Source of the DNA: Arthrobacter sp. Leaf337
GTDB lineage: Bacteria > Actinomycetota > Actinomycetes > Actinomycetales > Micrococcaceae
Assembly (NCBI RefSeq): GCF_001423745.1
Contig: NZ_LMPC01000012.1
Location: forward strand, 251,981 to 315,980
Direction: 5' to 3'
DNA length: 64,000 nt
In this document: one piece after another, positions 10,614 through 19,817 of the stretch
Position numbering within the stretch: position 1 is the first letter of the stretch
How the letters are laid out: the number at the start of each line of letters is the position of its first letter
The notes under the pieces: model-generated
Database searches by the model: none
What the model saw: only the letters and a program-made list of their open reading frames with translations
Told to the model about the DNA's origin: nothing
Translations under genes and position numbers: made by a program

Positions 10614-12452
10614 CTAGGGGGTGGTGACGCTGCTGTTCGGGGTGGCGTTCCTGGTGGCTGCCAGCGCGGTCCAGCGCTGGCGGAGGGCGTACGCGGCGGG
10701 CTTGGGCCGGCGGTCGCGGGTGAAGACGCCCTTCTTGTTGCCGTCCACGCGCATGATGCCGTTTGACGTCTGGAAGTCCGCGAAGTTCCAGACCTGCTCG
10801 CCCACCATGGCGTCCACCCGGTCGAACACCCGGTGGTACATGGCCAGGAAGGCGGCCTGGTATTCCTCGCTCCAGGGCTGCTCATAAATGGAGTGGAAGC
10901 CGGGCATGGTGTCCGGCCCGTACTCGGTCATGATCATGGGCTTGCCGTATTTGGCTTCCCATTCCCGCAGTTCCTTCTCCAGGACCTGCTCCGCTGATTC
11001 CAGGTCCCCGTTGTTCAGGTACCAGCCGTAGTAGCGGTTGAGCAGGATGACGTCGAAGAGGTCCCCGAGCAGTTCCTTGTCCGGGGTGTCGAACATGACG
11101 TTGACGTAGCCCACGGGGCGGGTGGGGTCCAGTTCCCGGGTAAGTTCCGCCAGGGGCTGGAAGTACTCGCGTGCCCCTTCCTCGGACCCGTTGGGTTCAT
11201 TGGCGATGGACCAGATGACCACGGACGGGTGGTTCTTGTCCCGGGCCACGAGCTCGGTGATCGCCTGCCGGTGGTTGGCCGCCGTATTGGCGTCCACACC
11301 GCCGTCCTCGTAGGTCTTCTTGGCGATGCCGCCAAACACTGCGCCAAAGCCCAGGTGGAGGCCCACGGCCGCGGTCTCGTCGATCACCACGATCCCGTGG
11401 CGGTCGGCGAAGTCCATGACTTCCTCGGCGTAGGGGTAGTGCGAGGTACGGAACGAGTTGGCGCCCACCCAGTCCAGGAGCTGGAAGTCGTTGACCATCT
11501 GGGCGTTGCTGTGTCCCTTGCCGACGGTGACGTGGTCCTCGTGCATGCCGAAGCCGGTGAAGTAGAACGGCTCCCCGTTGATGAGGAATTCCTTGCCGCG
11601 GACTTCGACGGTGCGGACGCCGACGGGCAGCGTGTAGCTGTCCAGCAGCCGGCCGCCCTCGCGGATTTCGGCGGTCAGGCTATAGAGGTACGCGGCGCCG
11701 GGCTGCCAGAGCACGACGTCGTTGATCACCAGTGCGCCGCTGGCGCCGTCCGCGCGGGCAACTTCGACGCCGTCGGCGTCCTTGAGCGAAACGGTCACCG
11801 TTGCACTGTCCGTCCCACCGGCGGTGGCGTCCGCCGTCGCGATCGTGTAGTCCACCGTGCCGGTGGGGCCGTCGAAGCCGGTGACCACCGTGATGTCGTC
11901 CACGGTGACCGCCGGGGTGCTGTACAGCCAGAGGCTGCGGTGCAGGCCGGCGTAGTTGTAGAAGTCGTGGAGGTAGCTCTGCTGGCGCCGGCCGTCTTCC
12001 GTGACGGTGATGCTGCCCGGCGGAATGGTGGCCTGGGTGAGCTCGTTGTTGACGGCGACGGTGAGCCGGAACGTCTTGCCCGGAGTGACGTGGTCCGTGA
12101 TGTCCGCGCTGAAGGGCATGTAGCCGCCGGTGTGCTGGGCCACGAGGACCTCATCGGCCCACACCATGCCCTCGTGGGTCGCCGAGTCGAGGCGGAGGTG
12201 GATGCGCTCACCTGCCCAGCCGCGCGGGACGCGGACTTCGCGCTGGTACCAGACGTAGCCCACATGGTCGCGGATTGCTTTGTCCGGGAAGACGTCGTTG
12301 TAGCTGGCAGGGACGCCCATCTCCAGCCCGGTGTCCAGGGGCGCCTTGAACCATTCCTCGCGGTGGCCGGCGCGGTCAAAGTCCACCTTGAACGCGTAGA
12401 GGCCGTCGAGGTTGACCAGTTCGCGCGTTTCGCTGGCTTGGGGCTTCAGCAT
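10614..12452 (-). CDS. uidA: Beta-glucuronidase (GH2)
   Basis: The 612-residue protein follows Escherichia coli UidA from end to end: LDGLYAFKVDFDRAG at the start, the YVWYQREV and HTGGYMPFSADITD jelly-roll segments, and the TIM barrel. The acid/base glutamate is in WSIANEPN (E419) and the nucleophile in MTEYGPDT (E510). The N-x-K glucuronate-recognition motif appears as GNKKGVFTRDRRP near the C-terminus, which argues for true glucuronidase activity rather than galactosidase activity. It releases D-glucuronate in the cytoplasm. The ATG at 12452 heads the leftward operon uidA-symporter-manD-kinase/GH3. The upstream region carries a LacI-type operator. Confidence 0.95.
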   Translation of the reverse strand: MLKPQASETRELVNLDGLYAFKVDFDRAGHREEWFKAPLDTGLEMGVPASYNDVFPDKAIRDHVGYVWYQREVRVPRGWAGERIHLRLDSATHEGMVWADEVLVAQHTGGYMPFSADITDHVTPGKTFRLTVAVNNELTQATIPPGSITVTEDGRRQQSYLHDFYNYAGLHRSLWLYSTPAVTVDDITVVTGFDGPTGTVDYTIATADATAGGTDSATVTVSLKDADGVEVARADGASGALVINDVVLWQPGAAYLYSLTAEIREGGRLLDSYTLPVGVRTVEVRGKEFLINGEPFYFTGFGMHEDHVTVGKGHSNAQMVNDFQLLDWVGANSFRTSHYPYAEEVMDFADRHGIVVIDETAAVGLHLGFGAVFGGIAKKTYEDGGVDANTAANHRQAITELVARDKNHPSVVIWSIANEPNGSEEGAREYFQPLAELTRELDPTRPVGYVNVMFDTPDKELLGDLFDVILLNRYYGWYLNNGDLESAEQVLEKELREWEAKYGKPMIMTEYGPDTMPGFHSIYEQPWSEEYQAAFLAMYHRVFDRVDAMVGEQVWNFADFQTSNGIMRVDGNKKGVFTRDRRPKPAAYALRQRWTALAATRNATPNSSVTTP

Positions 12453-12561
12453 CTGGGGGTCCTATCGCGTCTTTGCGGTCTGTGCCGGGGGGAGGATTCT
12501 GGCGAGTACGGCGGTGCGCCGGTTTTGCTCTTGTTGTAATGCTAATCACTTGGCAATCAAA

Positions 12562-12577
12562 TGGCAAGCGGTTGCCA
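12562..12577. promoter_or_regulatory. LacI-family operator upstream of uidA
   Basis: TGGCAAGCGGTTGCCA has perfect 6-bp arms (TGGCAA/TTGCCA) with a CG-containing centre. A second half-site-like stretch, TTGGCAATCAAATGGCAA, lies immediately upstream. It is about 110 bp from the uidA start and matches the operators near uxaC, the solute-binding protein gene and the second LacI gene. It is the expected target of one or both LacI repressors in this window. Confidence 0.75.
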
Positions 12578-12607
12578 TAAAATTTTGTTGAAAGTTCATT
12601 AAACACC

Positions 12608-12643
12608 GCTGCCCGGCTCCCGGTGATCCGGGAACCGGGCAGC
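12608..12643 (-). terminator. Hairpin terminator after the fructuronate reductase gene
   Basis: The 16-bp arms GCTGCCCGGCTCCCGG and CCGGGAACCGGGCAGC pair at 15 of 16 positions around a TGAT loop, 18 bp past the stop of the reductase gene. On the leftward transcript this lies just before an AT-rich stretch. It separates the uxaC operon from the uidA promoter. Confidence 0.7.
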
Positions 12644-12660
12644 AGCGCGTGCGGAGGACG

Positions 12661-14103
12661 CTAGCGGGAGACAGCCAGCTCCCCGAACGTTCCGCACAGG
12701 TCTTCGATCAGGTCCACGACGGCGCCGTCCCCCGCCAGGACCGGGTCCACGATATTGAGCAGGGCGCGGATCCGTTCTGTGCCGCCGAGCAGGTTGGCTG
12801 CAGCCACGGCCTCGGCCAGCGGATCCTGGAACGCGGCGGCGACAGCGCTGTAGTCCATCCAGGCGGCAATCATGAGTGCGGCCGCCGCCCCGCTCCTGCC
12901 CGCGGCACGCTCGGCCTGCAGCACCGGAACGGCACGCATCCGCAGCTTGGTGCTGCCGTCCATGGCGATCTGCGCGAGGTGGTGCGCGATCCTGGCGTTG
13001 CTGAAGCGTGCCAGCAGGGCGGCACGGTACTCCGGGATCTGCAGCCCGGCGGCGTTTCCACCCGGCCCGGACAGGTTCGCTTCGGCTTCGTCCCAGAACT
13101 TTTCCACGGCCTGAAGGCACAGCGGATCCGCCAGGGCCTGCGCCACGGTGGTGTGGCCGCGGAGTTGGCCCGCGTACGCCAGCAGCGAGTGGGCGCCGTT
13201 CAGGAGCCACAGTTTGCGGTTCTCGTACGGCTCGATGTCGGCCACGAACACCGCGCCGGCGTCTTCCCAGCGAGGGCGGCCGGCGGGGAATTCCCCGCTG
13301 AGCACCCAGTTGGCGAAGGGCTCGGCAACGACGGGCGAAGTGTCCCGATAGCCACACGCGGCTTGGACAGCGGCGACGTCCGCGTCAGTGATGCGCGGCG
13401 TAATGCGGTCCACCGAGGTGCTGACGAAGCTGATGTTGGCATCGATCCAGTCAGCGAGGCCCGCGTCCCACGCGCCGGCCATGCCCACCACGGCGTTGTG
13501 CGCCACGGTGCCGTTGTTGGAGAGGTTGTCGCAGCAGACCACGGCGAGCGGTCCCGCTCCGGCAGCCCGGCGGGCGGCGAGGGCCAGCACCAGCCGGCCC
13601 AGCGGCGTCGTCGGGAATCCATTGCCGGCCAGCAGCGAAAGGTCGGCGACGACGTCGGGCGCCTTGGCGTCGAGGTGCCCGTCGGCGCCGAGGCGGTAGG
13701 CCGCTTCGGTGATGGTCAGGGTGACGAGGGCGGTGGCGGGAGCCGCGATCAGCTCCGCCAGGCGCTGCACGTTGGCGCCGTCCACGGCCTCCACGATGCT
13801 GCTGACCACGGCGAAGGTGTCGCCGCCGTCGGCGCGTTCCACCACGGTGTACAGCCCGTCCTGTTCGGCCAGCGCCAGCGCTGCGTCAGGCCGGCGGCCG
13901 GTGAAGGCAGCGATGCCCCAGTCTGCGGCGTCCCCCGCCTGGTGGGTGTACCAGGCCTGGTGCGAGCGGTGGAAGGCGCCCAGCCCCAGGTGGACGATGC
14001 GCACTGGCGCCTTGGCGGACGGGCGCAGCCGGCGGTTCAGCCGGGGAAGGTCCGTAGCGGGCCCTGCTTCCTCGGCAGCATTAGGTTGCAGTTCGGTGCT
14101 CAC
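12661..14103 (-). CDS. uxuB: Mannitol dehydrogenase family protein, probable D-fructuronate reductase
   Basis: The 480-residue protein belongs to the polyol-specific long-chain dehydrogenase family. It has IVHLGLGAFHRSHQAWYTH at the NAD-binding N-terminus, the CDNLSNNG segment and the catalytic KLWLLNGAHS (K-x-x-x-N-x-x-H). Family members reduce fructuronate, tagaturonate, fructose or similar. The translational overlap (GTG start within the stop of the glucuronate isomerase gene) makes D-fructuronate to D-mannonate the best assignment, feeding ManD. Mannitol or arabitol dehydrogenase is the main alternative. Confidence 0.87.
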   Translation of the reverse strand: MSTELQPNAAEEAGPATDLPRLNRRLRPSAKAPVRIVHLGLGAFHRSHQAWYTHQAGDAADWGIAAFTGRRPDAALALAEQDGLYTVVERADGGDTFAVVSSIVEAVDGANVQRLAELIAAPATALVTLTITEAAYRLGADGHLDAKAPDVVADLSLLAGNGFPTTPLGRLVLALAARRAAGAGPLAVVCCDNLSNNGTVAHNAVVGMAGAWDAGLADWIDANISFVSTSVDRITPRITDADVAAVQAACGYRDTSPVVAEPFANWVLSGEFPAGRPRWEDAGAVFVADIEPYENRKLWLLNGAHSLLAYAGQLRGHTTVAQALADPLCLQAVEKFWDEAEANLSGPGGNAAGLQIPEYRAALLARFSNARIAHHLAQIAMDGSTKLRMRAVPVLQAERAAGRSGAAAALMIAAWMDYSAVAAAFQDPLAEAVAAANLLGGTERIRALLNIVDPVLAGDGAVVDLIEDLCGTFGELAVSR

Positions 14104-15506
14104 AGTTTGAAGACCCTTCGGGGCGAGCCGTCGACGAGGTCGACGATCAGTTCATGGGCGCGGTCCTCGCTGACGCGGTGCTCGGCCACGAGCCGGGCCA
14201 GGAAGGAGGCCTCGATCCGGCGGGACGCATCGTGCCGTGCCGGGATGGAGCAGAAGGCGCGGGTGTCGTCGATGAAGCCGGACGAGCGGGAGAACCCGGC
14301 AGTCTCGGTGACGGCCGAGCGGAAGCGCAGCATGGCGTCCGGTGCATCCAGGAACCACCACGGGGCGCCGAGGTACACGGACGGGTAGAAGCCCGCCAGC
14401 GGCGCGAGTTCACGGGAAAACACGGTCTCGTCCAAGGTGAAGAGCACCAGGTGGAAGTCCTTGGCCGTGCCGAAGTCCTGCAGCAGCGGGCGGATCGCCT
14501 CGGTGTAGTTGACGGCGAACGGGATGTCGTGGCCGGTGTCGGCGCCATAAGCATTGAACGTGGGTTCGTGGTGGTTGCGGTAAGACCCCGGGTGGATGGT
14601 CATCACCAGGCCGTCTTCCACGGACATCCGCGCCATCTGGTACATCATGTGCGCTTCAAAGTCTTCGCGGTCCCGCGCCGTGGCCTGGCCGGAACGGGCG
14701 CGGTCAAACAGCTTTGCCGCGTCACCGGCGTCGAGCTTCAGCGTTGCGGGCGTGCGGACGCCGTGGTCCGCGGAAACGGCACCGTGCTCCACGAAATAAC
14801 GACGCCGGTTTTCCAGCGCGGTGATGTACCCGGCGTAACCGGTGGCGCCGTCGCCCGCTGCCGCGATGAGCCGGTCAACGTTGGCGGACCATGCGGGGTG
14901 CGCGATGTTCAGGTATTGGTCAGGGCGGAACGTGGGCAGGACGCGGCCGTGGAATGTGGGGTCCTGGGCGATTGCCTTGTGGCTGGCCAGGCTGTCCAGA
15001 GGATCGTCCGTGGTGGCCAGCACCTCGATGTTGAAGTCCTTGAAGAGCTGGCGGGGCCGAAAGCCGGGCTCCAGCAGCTTGGCGGAAATGGCATCGTAGC
15101 TGGCATCGGCAGTCTCGGCGCTGATCTCCTGCTGGAGGCCGAAGACGCTGTCGAACTGGGTGCGGAGCCAGTAGCCGGAGGCGGTGCCCTCGAACAGCGG
15201 CCAGGCCTGGCAGAACTCGCGCCAGACGGTGCGGGAGTCCGGCTCCGCGGTGTTCGAGCCGCGCAGCCGGTCCAGCGGAACCCCGCTGGCGTGGATCAGC
15301 CGGGTGACGTAATGGTCCGGGCTGACCAGCAGCGCTGCCGGGTCCGGGAAGGGGGTGTTGTGCTCGATGACTGCGGCGTCAACGTGCCCGTGCGGGGAAA
15401 GGATGGGCAGGTCCTGGACGCGCTGCAGGAGGTCGCGCGCAATGCTGCGCGTTCCGGGATCCGCGGGCAGGAGCCGGTCTGGGTTGGCTGCAATCGACTG
15501 TGACAT
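14100..15506 (-). CDS. uxaC: Glucuronate isomerase
   Basis: The 468-residue protein is a UxaC-type metal-dependent uronate isomerase of the amidohydrolase superfamily. It has the early metal-ligand motif SPHGHVD, the VLATTDDPLDSL segment around residue 180 and the HPGSYRNHHEP segment. Length matches the family (about 465-470). It converts D-glucuronate to D-fructuronate, the step after UidA and before the reductase it overlaps. The ATG at 15506 lies 31 bp downstream of a palindromic operator, which a repressor could use to block transcription. Confidence 0.94.
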   Translation of the reverse strand: MSQSIAANPDRLLPADPGTRSIARDLLQRVQDLPILSPHGHVDAAVIEHNTPFPDPAALLVSPDHYVTRLIHASGVPLDRLRGSNTAEPDSRTVWREFCQAWPLFEGTASGYWLRTQFDSVFGLQQEISAETADASYDAISAKLLEPGFRPRQLFKDFNIEVLATTDDPLDSLASHKAIAQDPTFHGRVLPTFRPDQYLNIAHPAWSANVDRLIAAAGDGATGYAGYITALENRRRYFVEHGAVSADHGVRTPATLKLDAGDAAKLFDRARSGQATARDREDFEAHMMYQMARMSVEDGLVMTIHPGSYRNHHEPTFNAYGADTGHDIPFAVNYTEAIRPLLQDFGTAKDFHLVLFTLDETVFSRELAPLAGFYPSVYLGAPWWFLDAPDAMLRFRSAVTETAGFSRSSGFIDDTRAFCSIPARHDASRRIEASFLARLVAEHRVSEDRAHELIVDLVDGSPRRVFKL

Positions 15507-15536
15507 AGCTCAATGGTCCGGTCTGTTCCAGCCTTT

Positions 15537-15552
15537 TGTCAACCGGTTGCCA
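15537..15552. promoter_or_regulatory. LacI-family operator upstream of uxaC
   Basis: TGTCAACCGGTTGCCA has the AACCGGTT core with central CG that is typical of LacI-family operators. It lies between the uxaC start and the divergently placed end of the first LacI gene. A looser repeat, TTGCCATTAAGTTGC, follows. Confidence 0.78.
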
Positions 15553-15621
15553 TAAATTGCCATTAAGTTGCGAGGGTGGCCGCGCGGCCCGGGTGGGGTG
15601 GCCGAGACGGGCGGCCCGGAC

Positions 15622-16683
15622 TCAGCCCGCGGGGAGGAGCCGTCCGCTGGAGCCCCGCAGCACCAGCTCCGTCTCGACGCGCAGCGTCCCCGCCGGGTCA
15701 CCCGTGCCGTGCAGCAGGTCAAGGAGCAGCGTTGTGGCGCCGGAGCCGCACTCCCCCAGCGGCGAGCGGACGGTGGTGAGCGGGGGTGTGGTGAAATCCG
15801 CCCCGAAGATGTCGTCGAAGCCCACGATGCTGATCTGGTCCGGCACCACCATGCCCGCAGCCTGGAGTTCCTGCATAAGGCCGATGGCCAGGAGGTCGTT
15901 GTACGTCAGCACGGCCGTGGCGCCGCTGGCGCGGACGTCGCGCGCTACCTGCCTGCCGCCGTCGACCGTGGGTTTGCTCGATTCCAGCCGTACGGCTTCC
16001 AGCCGGGACCACTCGCAGGCGGCCTGCACGCCTTCCCAACGGCGGGCGGACATCCACGACTGCGGCGGCCCGGCAACAAAGGCAACCTTCCGGTGGCCGT
16101 TCGCGGCCAGGCTGCGGACTGCCTCGCTGATGCCCTTGTTCACGTCGGGCACCACGCAGGGCACGCCGTCGACCTCGCGGTTGATGACCACCACCGGCTT
16201 GTCGCGGGCGAGGGCGCGGATGTCGTCGTCATCCATGCGCGGGCTGGCCAGAATGAGGCCGTCCACGGTGGCCATCATGCGGCGCGCTGCCGTCAGCTCG
16301 GTAACGGCGGACTCGGCGGACTCGGCCAGCACCAGGGTGTAGTCCCGCACCGTGGCGGTGGTTTCCGCGCCGCGGATGATGTCGAAGAACGTGGGATTGG
16401 TGATGTCCGCGACGATCAGGCCGAAAGTGTTGGTCCGGCCGGTGGGCAGCGCCCGGGCGAAAGGGTTGACCTGGTAGTTCAGCTCGGCGGCGGCGTCCTC
16501 GATGAGTTTCTGCGTCTTGGCGCTGACCCGGCCCGGCTTGCTGAGCGCCCGGGAAACCGTGGACGGATTGACGCCGGCAACCTTGGCAATGTCGTAGATG
16601 GTGGCGTTGGATTTGCCGTCCCGGGCGTGCTTCTTCGCCGGAGCTGTTGGGGCCGCAGCGTCCGGCGTCTTGGGTTCAGTCAC
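15622..16683 (-). CDS. LacI-family transcriptional regulator (first of two)
   Basis: The 353-residue protein has an N-terminal LacI helix-turn-helix (ATIYDIAKVAGVNPSTVSRA, hinge after RVSAKTQ) and a periplasmic-binding-protein-like sensor domain. It shares the uncommon DDIFGADF-x-x-PPLTT stretch near the C-terminus with the second regulator at 26478-27524, so the two look like paralogues. It lies upstream of uxaC on the same strand and probably senses a hexuronate or pathway intermediate. It likely binds the TGGCAACCGNTTGCCA sites. The GTG start at 16683 was kept because the HTH begins about 30 residues in, after a short charged tail. Confidence 0.92.
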   Translation of the reverse strand: MTEPKTPDAAAPTAPAKKHARDGKSNATIYDIAKVAGVNPSTVSRALSKPGRVSAKTQKLIEDAAAELNYQVNPFARALPTGRTNTFGLIVADITNPTFFDIIRGAETTATVRDYTLVLAESAESAVTELTAARRMMATVDGLILASPRMDDDDIRALARDKPVVVINREVDGVPCVVPDVNKGISEAVRSLAANGHRKVAFVAGPPQSWMSARRWEGVQAACEWSRLEAVRLESSKPTVDGGRQVARDVRASGATAVLTYNDLLAIGLMQELQAAGMVVPDQISIVGFDDIFGADFTTPPLTTVRSPLGECGSGATTLLLDLLHGTGDPAGTLRVETELVLRGSSGRLLPAG

Positions 16684-16706
16684 CGCCCCATCCTAACGAG
16701 GAACAC

Positions 16707-16772
16707 CCCAACTGGGTCGCAGTTAATGTCGTTTTCAGGGCTCAAAACGACATTAACTGCGAGCTAGTTGGG
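16707..16772. repeat. Long palindromic element between LacI and Gfo/Idh genes
   Basis: Two perfect 18-nt arms, CGCAGTTAATGTCGTTTT (16718-16735) and AAAACGACATTAACTGCG (16744-16761), flank an 8-nt loop. Outer arms CCCAACT and AGTTGGG extend the pairing after a 4-nt mismatch. This is far longer than needed for a terminator and is AT-richer than its surroundings. I think it is a copy of a dispersed palindromic repeat that also ends transcription of the upstream Gfo/Idh operon. Confidence 0.75.
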
Positions 16773-16813
16773 CTTGGGATGGCCAGCGGTTGCCGCGCCG
16801 GCCCCGGCCCGGG

Positions 16814-17980
16814 CTACGAACGCTCGGGGAACTTGCCTTCGTCCGCGATGCGCTTGTTCAGCTCGGCCAGGAACACGTCCTCGTCGAAGTCCAGCCCCAC
16901 TTCGGTGCCGGTCCAGCTGGAGAGGTGGATGGCGTTGGCGAGGCGGACACCGTTGATGCCGTCCGATCCCGGGGCAAGCAGCGGCGTGCCGTCCAGGATG
17001 TTGGCGGCAAAGTTCTCCAGGACACCTGCGTGCTGGCCGCCCCAAACGGACTCGAACTCGATGACTTCGGTGGTGTAGTACTCCGCGGGGTTCAGCTCGC
17101 CCATAAAGAGCTTGCGGACATCATTCATGTCCATGGCGTCGCTGAGTTCGCGTTCGGGCTTCTTCAGGCGGGTCACCGTTGCGGTCTTGGAATTTTCGAC
17201 GACGATCTTGCCCTGGTCGCCCAGGATCTCGAAGCGGTCGGTTCCCACGAGGTCGTGCGTGGCCGTGACGAAGACGCCGGTGGCGCCGTTGCCGTAGTCC
17301 ACGACGGCGGTGACTTCATCCTCCACTGCGATGTCGCGGCGGAAGCCGTAGGCAACCTTGGAGTAGACGGACTTGGGGACGCCGCAGATCCACTGCCACA
17401 GGTCCAGCTGGTGCGGTGCCTGGTTGACCAGGACCCCGCCGCCTTCGCCGCCCCACGTGGCGCGCCATTCGCTGGAGTTGTAGTACCCCTGCGGGCGCCA
17501 CCAGTTGGTGATGATCCAGTTGCTGCGGCGGATGCTGCCGATCTCGCCGTTGTCGACGATCTCCTTCAGCTTCCGGTACAGCGGGTTGTTGCGCTGATTG
17601 AACATGATGGCGAAGGACAGCTCAGGCTTGCCAGCGGCAAACTCGTTGAGCTCCTTGACCTGCTTGGTGTAAACGCCGGCCGGCTTCTCCACGAGGGCGT
17701 GGACGTTGCGCTTGAGGGTCTCGATGCCCATCTCGGGGTGCAGGAAGTGCGGCACGCAGGTGACGACGGCGTCCACGTCGCCGCTTTCCAGCATGGCGAT
17801 GTAGTCATCGTAGAAGGGAACGTCCGGGTACGCGGCCGAGGCCAGGTCCTTCTTCGCGGGATCGATATCGCAGATGGCGCCGATCTCCATGTTGGGGACC
17901 AGGCCGTCCGTGATGAACTTGGCGTAGGCACCGCCCTGCTGGCCCAGGCCGATGATGCCGAGGCGTACTTTCTTACTCAC
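16814..17980 (-). CDS. Gfo/Idh/MocA-family oxidoreductase (first of two)
   Basis: The 388-residue protein opens with the NAD-binding fold VRLGIIGLGQQGGAYAKF and has the family EKPAGVYTKQVKEL segment (E-K-P at the catalytic lysine). The C-terminal substrate domain contains GGEGGGVLVNQAPHQLDLW, with the conserved H-x-x-D. Such enzymes oxidise or reduce a sugar or inositol hydroxyl using NAD(P). With the TIM-barrel isomerase just upstream and the ABC importer further upstream on the same strand, it probably processes the imported sugar. The GTG start at 17980 has an AAGGAAAA site. It is a functional counterpart of the gene at 24381-25391. Confidence 0.88.
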   Translation of the reverse strand: MSKKVRLGIIGLGQQGGAYAKFITDGLVPNMEIGAICDIDPAKKDLASAAYPDVPFYDDYIAMLESGDVDAVVTCVPHFLHPEMGIETLKRNVHALVEKPAGVYTKQVKELNEFAAGKPELSFAIMFNQRNNPLYRKLKEIVDNGEIGSIRRSNWIITNWWRPQGYYNSSEWRATWGGEGGGVLVNQAPHQLDLWQWICGVPKSVYSKVAYGFRRDIAVEDEVTAVVDYGNGATGVFVTATHDLVGTDRFEILGDQGKIVVENSKTATVTRLKKPERELSDAMDMNDVRKLFMGELNPAEYYTTEVIEFESVWGGQHAGVLENFAANILDGTPLLAPGSDGINGVRLANAIHLSSWTGTEVGLDFDEDVFLAELNKRIADEGKFPERS

Positions 17981-18023
17981 AGTTATTTTCCTTTTTCGTT
18001 TGGTTGAGCTAGTCGAAACCCGG

Positions 18024-18884
18024 CTAGAAGAGGTCGGCGTGGCCCATGGCCTCTAGGTTGTCGTGGGAGGTCTGCAGCGCATCCCAGACGGTGCGGCCGT
18101 ACAGTTCATCCTGTTCAACCAGCATGTATTCGGCGCCGGCTGCCTGCGCGGCCGGGATGATCGAGGGGAAGTCCAGGTTGCCTTCGCCCACTTCGGCGAA
18201 CTGGACCACGTTCTTGAACTCCGCCATGAATCCCATGACGTCGCCTGAATCCAGCAGCCCGAAAGCTGATTGCGGCAGCTGGCCGATCCGGTAGTCCTTC
18301 AGGTGCACCATGGCGGTGCGCCCGGCGTACTTTTCCAGGGTCCGGACGGGGTCGAGGCCTCCTCGTTGTACCCAGTGCACGTCGATTTCCATGCCCATGG
18401 CCGGGGAGTTCTCGGCGATGATGTCCAGCATGAATTTGCCGTCGAACTTCGCGAACTCGATGTGGTGGTTGTGGTAGTACAGGCCGAGGCCCTGTTCCTG
18501 CAGGCGTTCGGCGTAGTCGTTGGCCTGCTTCGCGAAGTCAACGACTGCACCGATCGACTTCATTGCCGGGAAGGGCAGCATTCCGATCCGAAGAAGCTTT
18601 GAGTCCAGGCGCTTCGCGTCGTCCACGATCTTGTCGAAGTGGTCCTGGAGCGAATCGCCGGGGCGGCCCTTGGGGGTTTCCATCGCGACGGACAACGCCG
18701 CGATGTCCATGCCCAGCTCCGAACGGGAGCGGTCCAGTTCGGCCACGTTCTCCGCGGTCATCGGGATCTGGGAAATTTCGACGGCGTTGTACCCGATCGC
18801 GCTGACCTTGCGGAGCGTTTCAAAAGCGCCGATCTCCGCAAAGCTGTCCTTCAACATCATCGCCTGCACGCCTATTTTGGCCAC
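18024..18884 (-). CDS. Sugar phosphate isomerase/epimerase family protein (first of two)
   Basis: The 286-residue protein is a xylose-isomerase-like TIM barrel (AP endonuclease 2 fold). Metal-site segments are YYHNHHIEF, MGMEIDVHWVQRGG and MVHLKDYRIG. Members isomerise, epimerise or dehydrate sugars and inositols. The GTG start at 18884 follows a GGAGG site at good distance. It sits 43 bp upstream of the Gfo/Idh gene and 48 bp downstream of the ABC ATPase gene, so one leftward operon from the solute-binding protein to Gfo/Idh is likely. Confidence 0.87.
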   Translation of the reverse strand: MAKIGVQAMMLKDSFAEIGAFETLRKVSAIGYNAVEISQIPMTAENVAELDRSRSELGMDIAALSVAMETPKGRPGDSLQDHFDKIVDDAKRLDSKLLRIGMLPFPAMKSIGAVVDFAKQANDYAERLQEQGLGLYYHNHHIEFAKFDGKFMLDIIAENSPAMGMEIDVHWVQRGGLDPVRTLEKYAGRTAMVHLKDYRIGQLPQSAFGLLDSGDVMGFMAEFKNVVQFAEVGEGNLDFPSIIPAAQAAGAEYMLVEQDELYGRTVWDALQTSHDNLEAMGHADLF

Positions 18885-18932
18885 GTGATTCCTCCGTTGT
18901 TGTACCTGTTGTGTTAAATCCTGCGCCTGCCG

Positions 18933-19817
18933 TCAGGCGAGGGCGCCGGCCTGTTCGGTCTGTTGCCGCTGGATGTCCAGCAACCGGTGGCGATCCGCCC
19001 GGCGCTGTTCCTGCCGGTCCGGATCGGGTACCGGGGACGCCAGCAGGAGACGCTGGGTGTAAGGGTGTTCGGGGTCGCGGGTCACTACTTCGGCAGGTCC
19101 CTGCTCGACGATTTCGCCGTGGTACATCACGGCCACGCGGTGGCTGATGTGGCGAACCACGTCAAGGTCGTGCGAGACGAACAGGTACGAAACTCCGGTG
19201 TCCTTCTGGATCTGCAGGAACAGGTCCAGCACCCGGGCCTGGGTGGACAGGTCCAATGCGCTGACGGGCTCGTCGCAGACGATCAGCTTGGGCGAGAGGG
19301 CCAGTGCCCGGGCGATCGCGACGCGCTGGCGCTGGCCGCCGCTGAACTCCCGCGGCAGGCGGTGGATGGCATCGGAGGGCAGGCCCACCTGGTCAAGAAG
19401 TTCCTTGACGCGCTTCTTGGCGGCAGTCTGCGCCATGCCCTGTACACCGAGGGGCTCGGCCAGGATGTCGCCGATTTCCAGGGCGGGGTTGAGCGAGGTG
19501 TAGGGATCCTGGAAGACCACCTGGAGGTCGCGGCTCAGGGTCCGCCGCTGCCTGCGTGAGGCGTGGCTGATGTCTTCGCCTTCAAAGGTGATCCTGCCGC
19601 CGGTCACCGGGGCGAGGCCAAGGACCGCCCGGCCCAGGGTGGTCTTGCCGGAGCCGGACTCCCCCACCAGGCCGAGGGTCTCGCCCTGGCCGATGGTGAT
19701 GTTGATGTCCGTCAAGGCCCGGAACGGCTTGGCCCGGAACTTCTTGCTGGGGTATTCGACAACCAGGTTGTCCACCGTCAGCAGCGGGGCGTTCTGCGTA
19801 GCTTCCAGAGTGCTCAT
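18933..19817 (-). CDS. ABC transporter ATP-binding protein (peptide/opine type, DppF-like)
   Basis: The 294-residue ATPase has Walker A GESGSGKTTLGR, the signature FSGGQRQRVAIARAL, Walker B KLIVCDEPVSALD and the H-loop FVSHDLDVV. The C-terminal HPYTQRLLLASPVPDPD is characteristic of the oligopeptide/dipeptide subfamily (OppF/DppF). It energises the importer formed with the three upstream genes at the inner face of the membrane. Its ATG overlaps the stop of the permease-ATPase fusion gene (ATGA). Confidence 0.93.
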   Translation of the reverse strand: MSTLEATQNAPLLTVDNLVVEYPSKKFRAKPFRALTDINITIGQGETLGLVGESGSGKTTLGRAVLGLAPVTGGRITFEGEDISHASRRQRRTLSRDLQVVFQDPYTSLNPALEIGDILAEPLGVQGMAQTAAKKRVKELLDQVGLPSDAIHRLPREFSGGQRQRVAIARALALSPKLIVCDEPVSALDLSTQARVLDLFLQIQKDTGVSYLFVSHDLDVVRHISHRVAVMYHGEIVEQGPAEVVTRDPEHPYTQRLLLASPVPDPDRQEQRRADRHRLLDIQRQQTEQAGALA

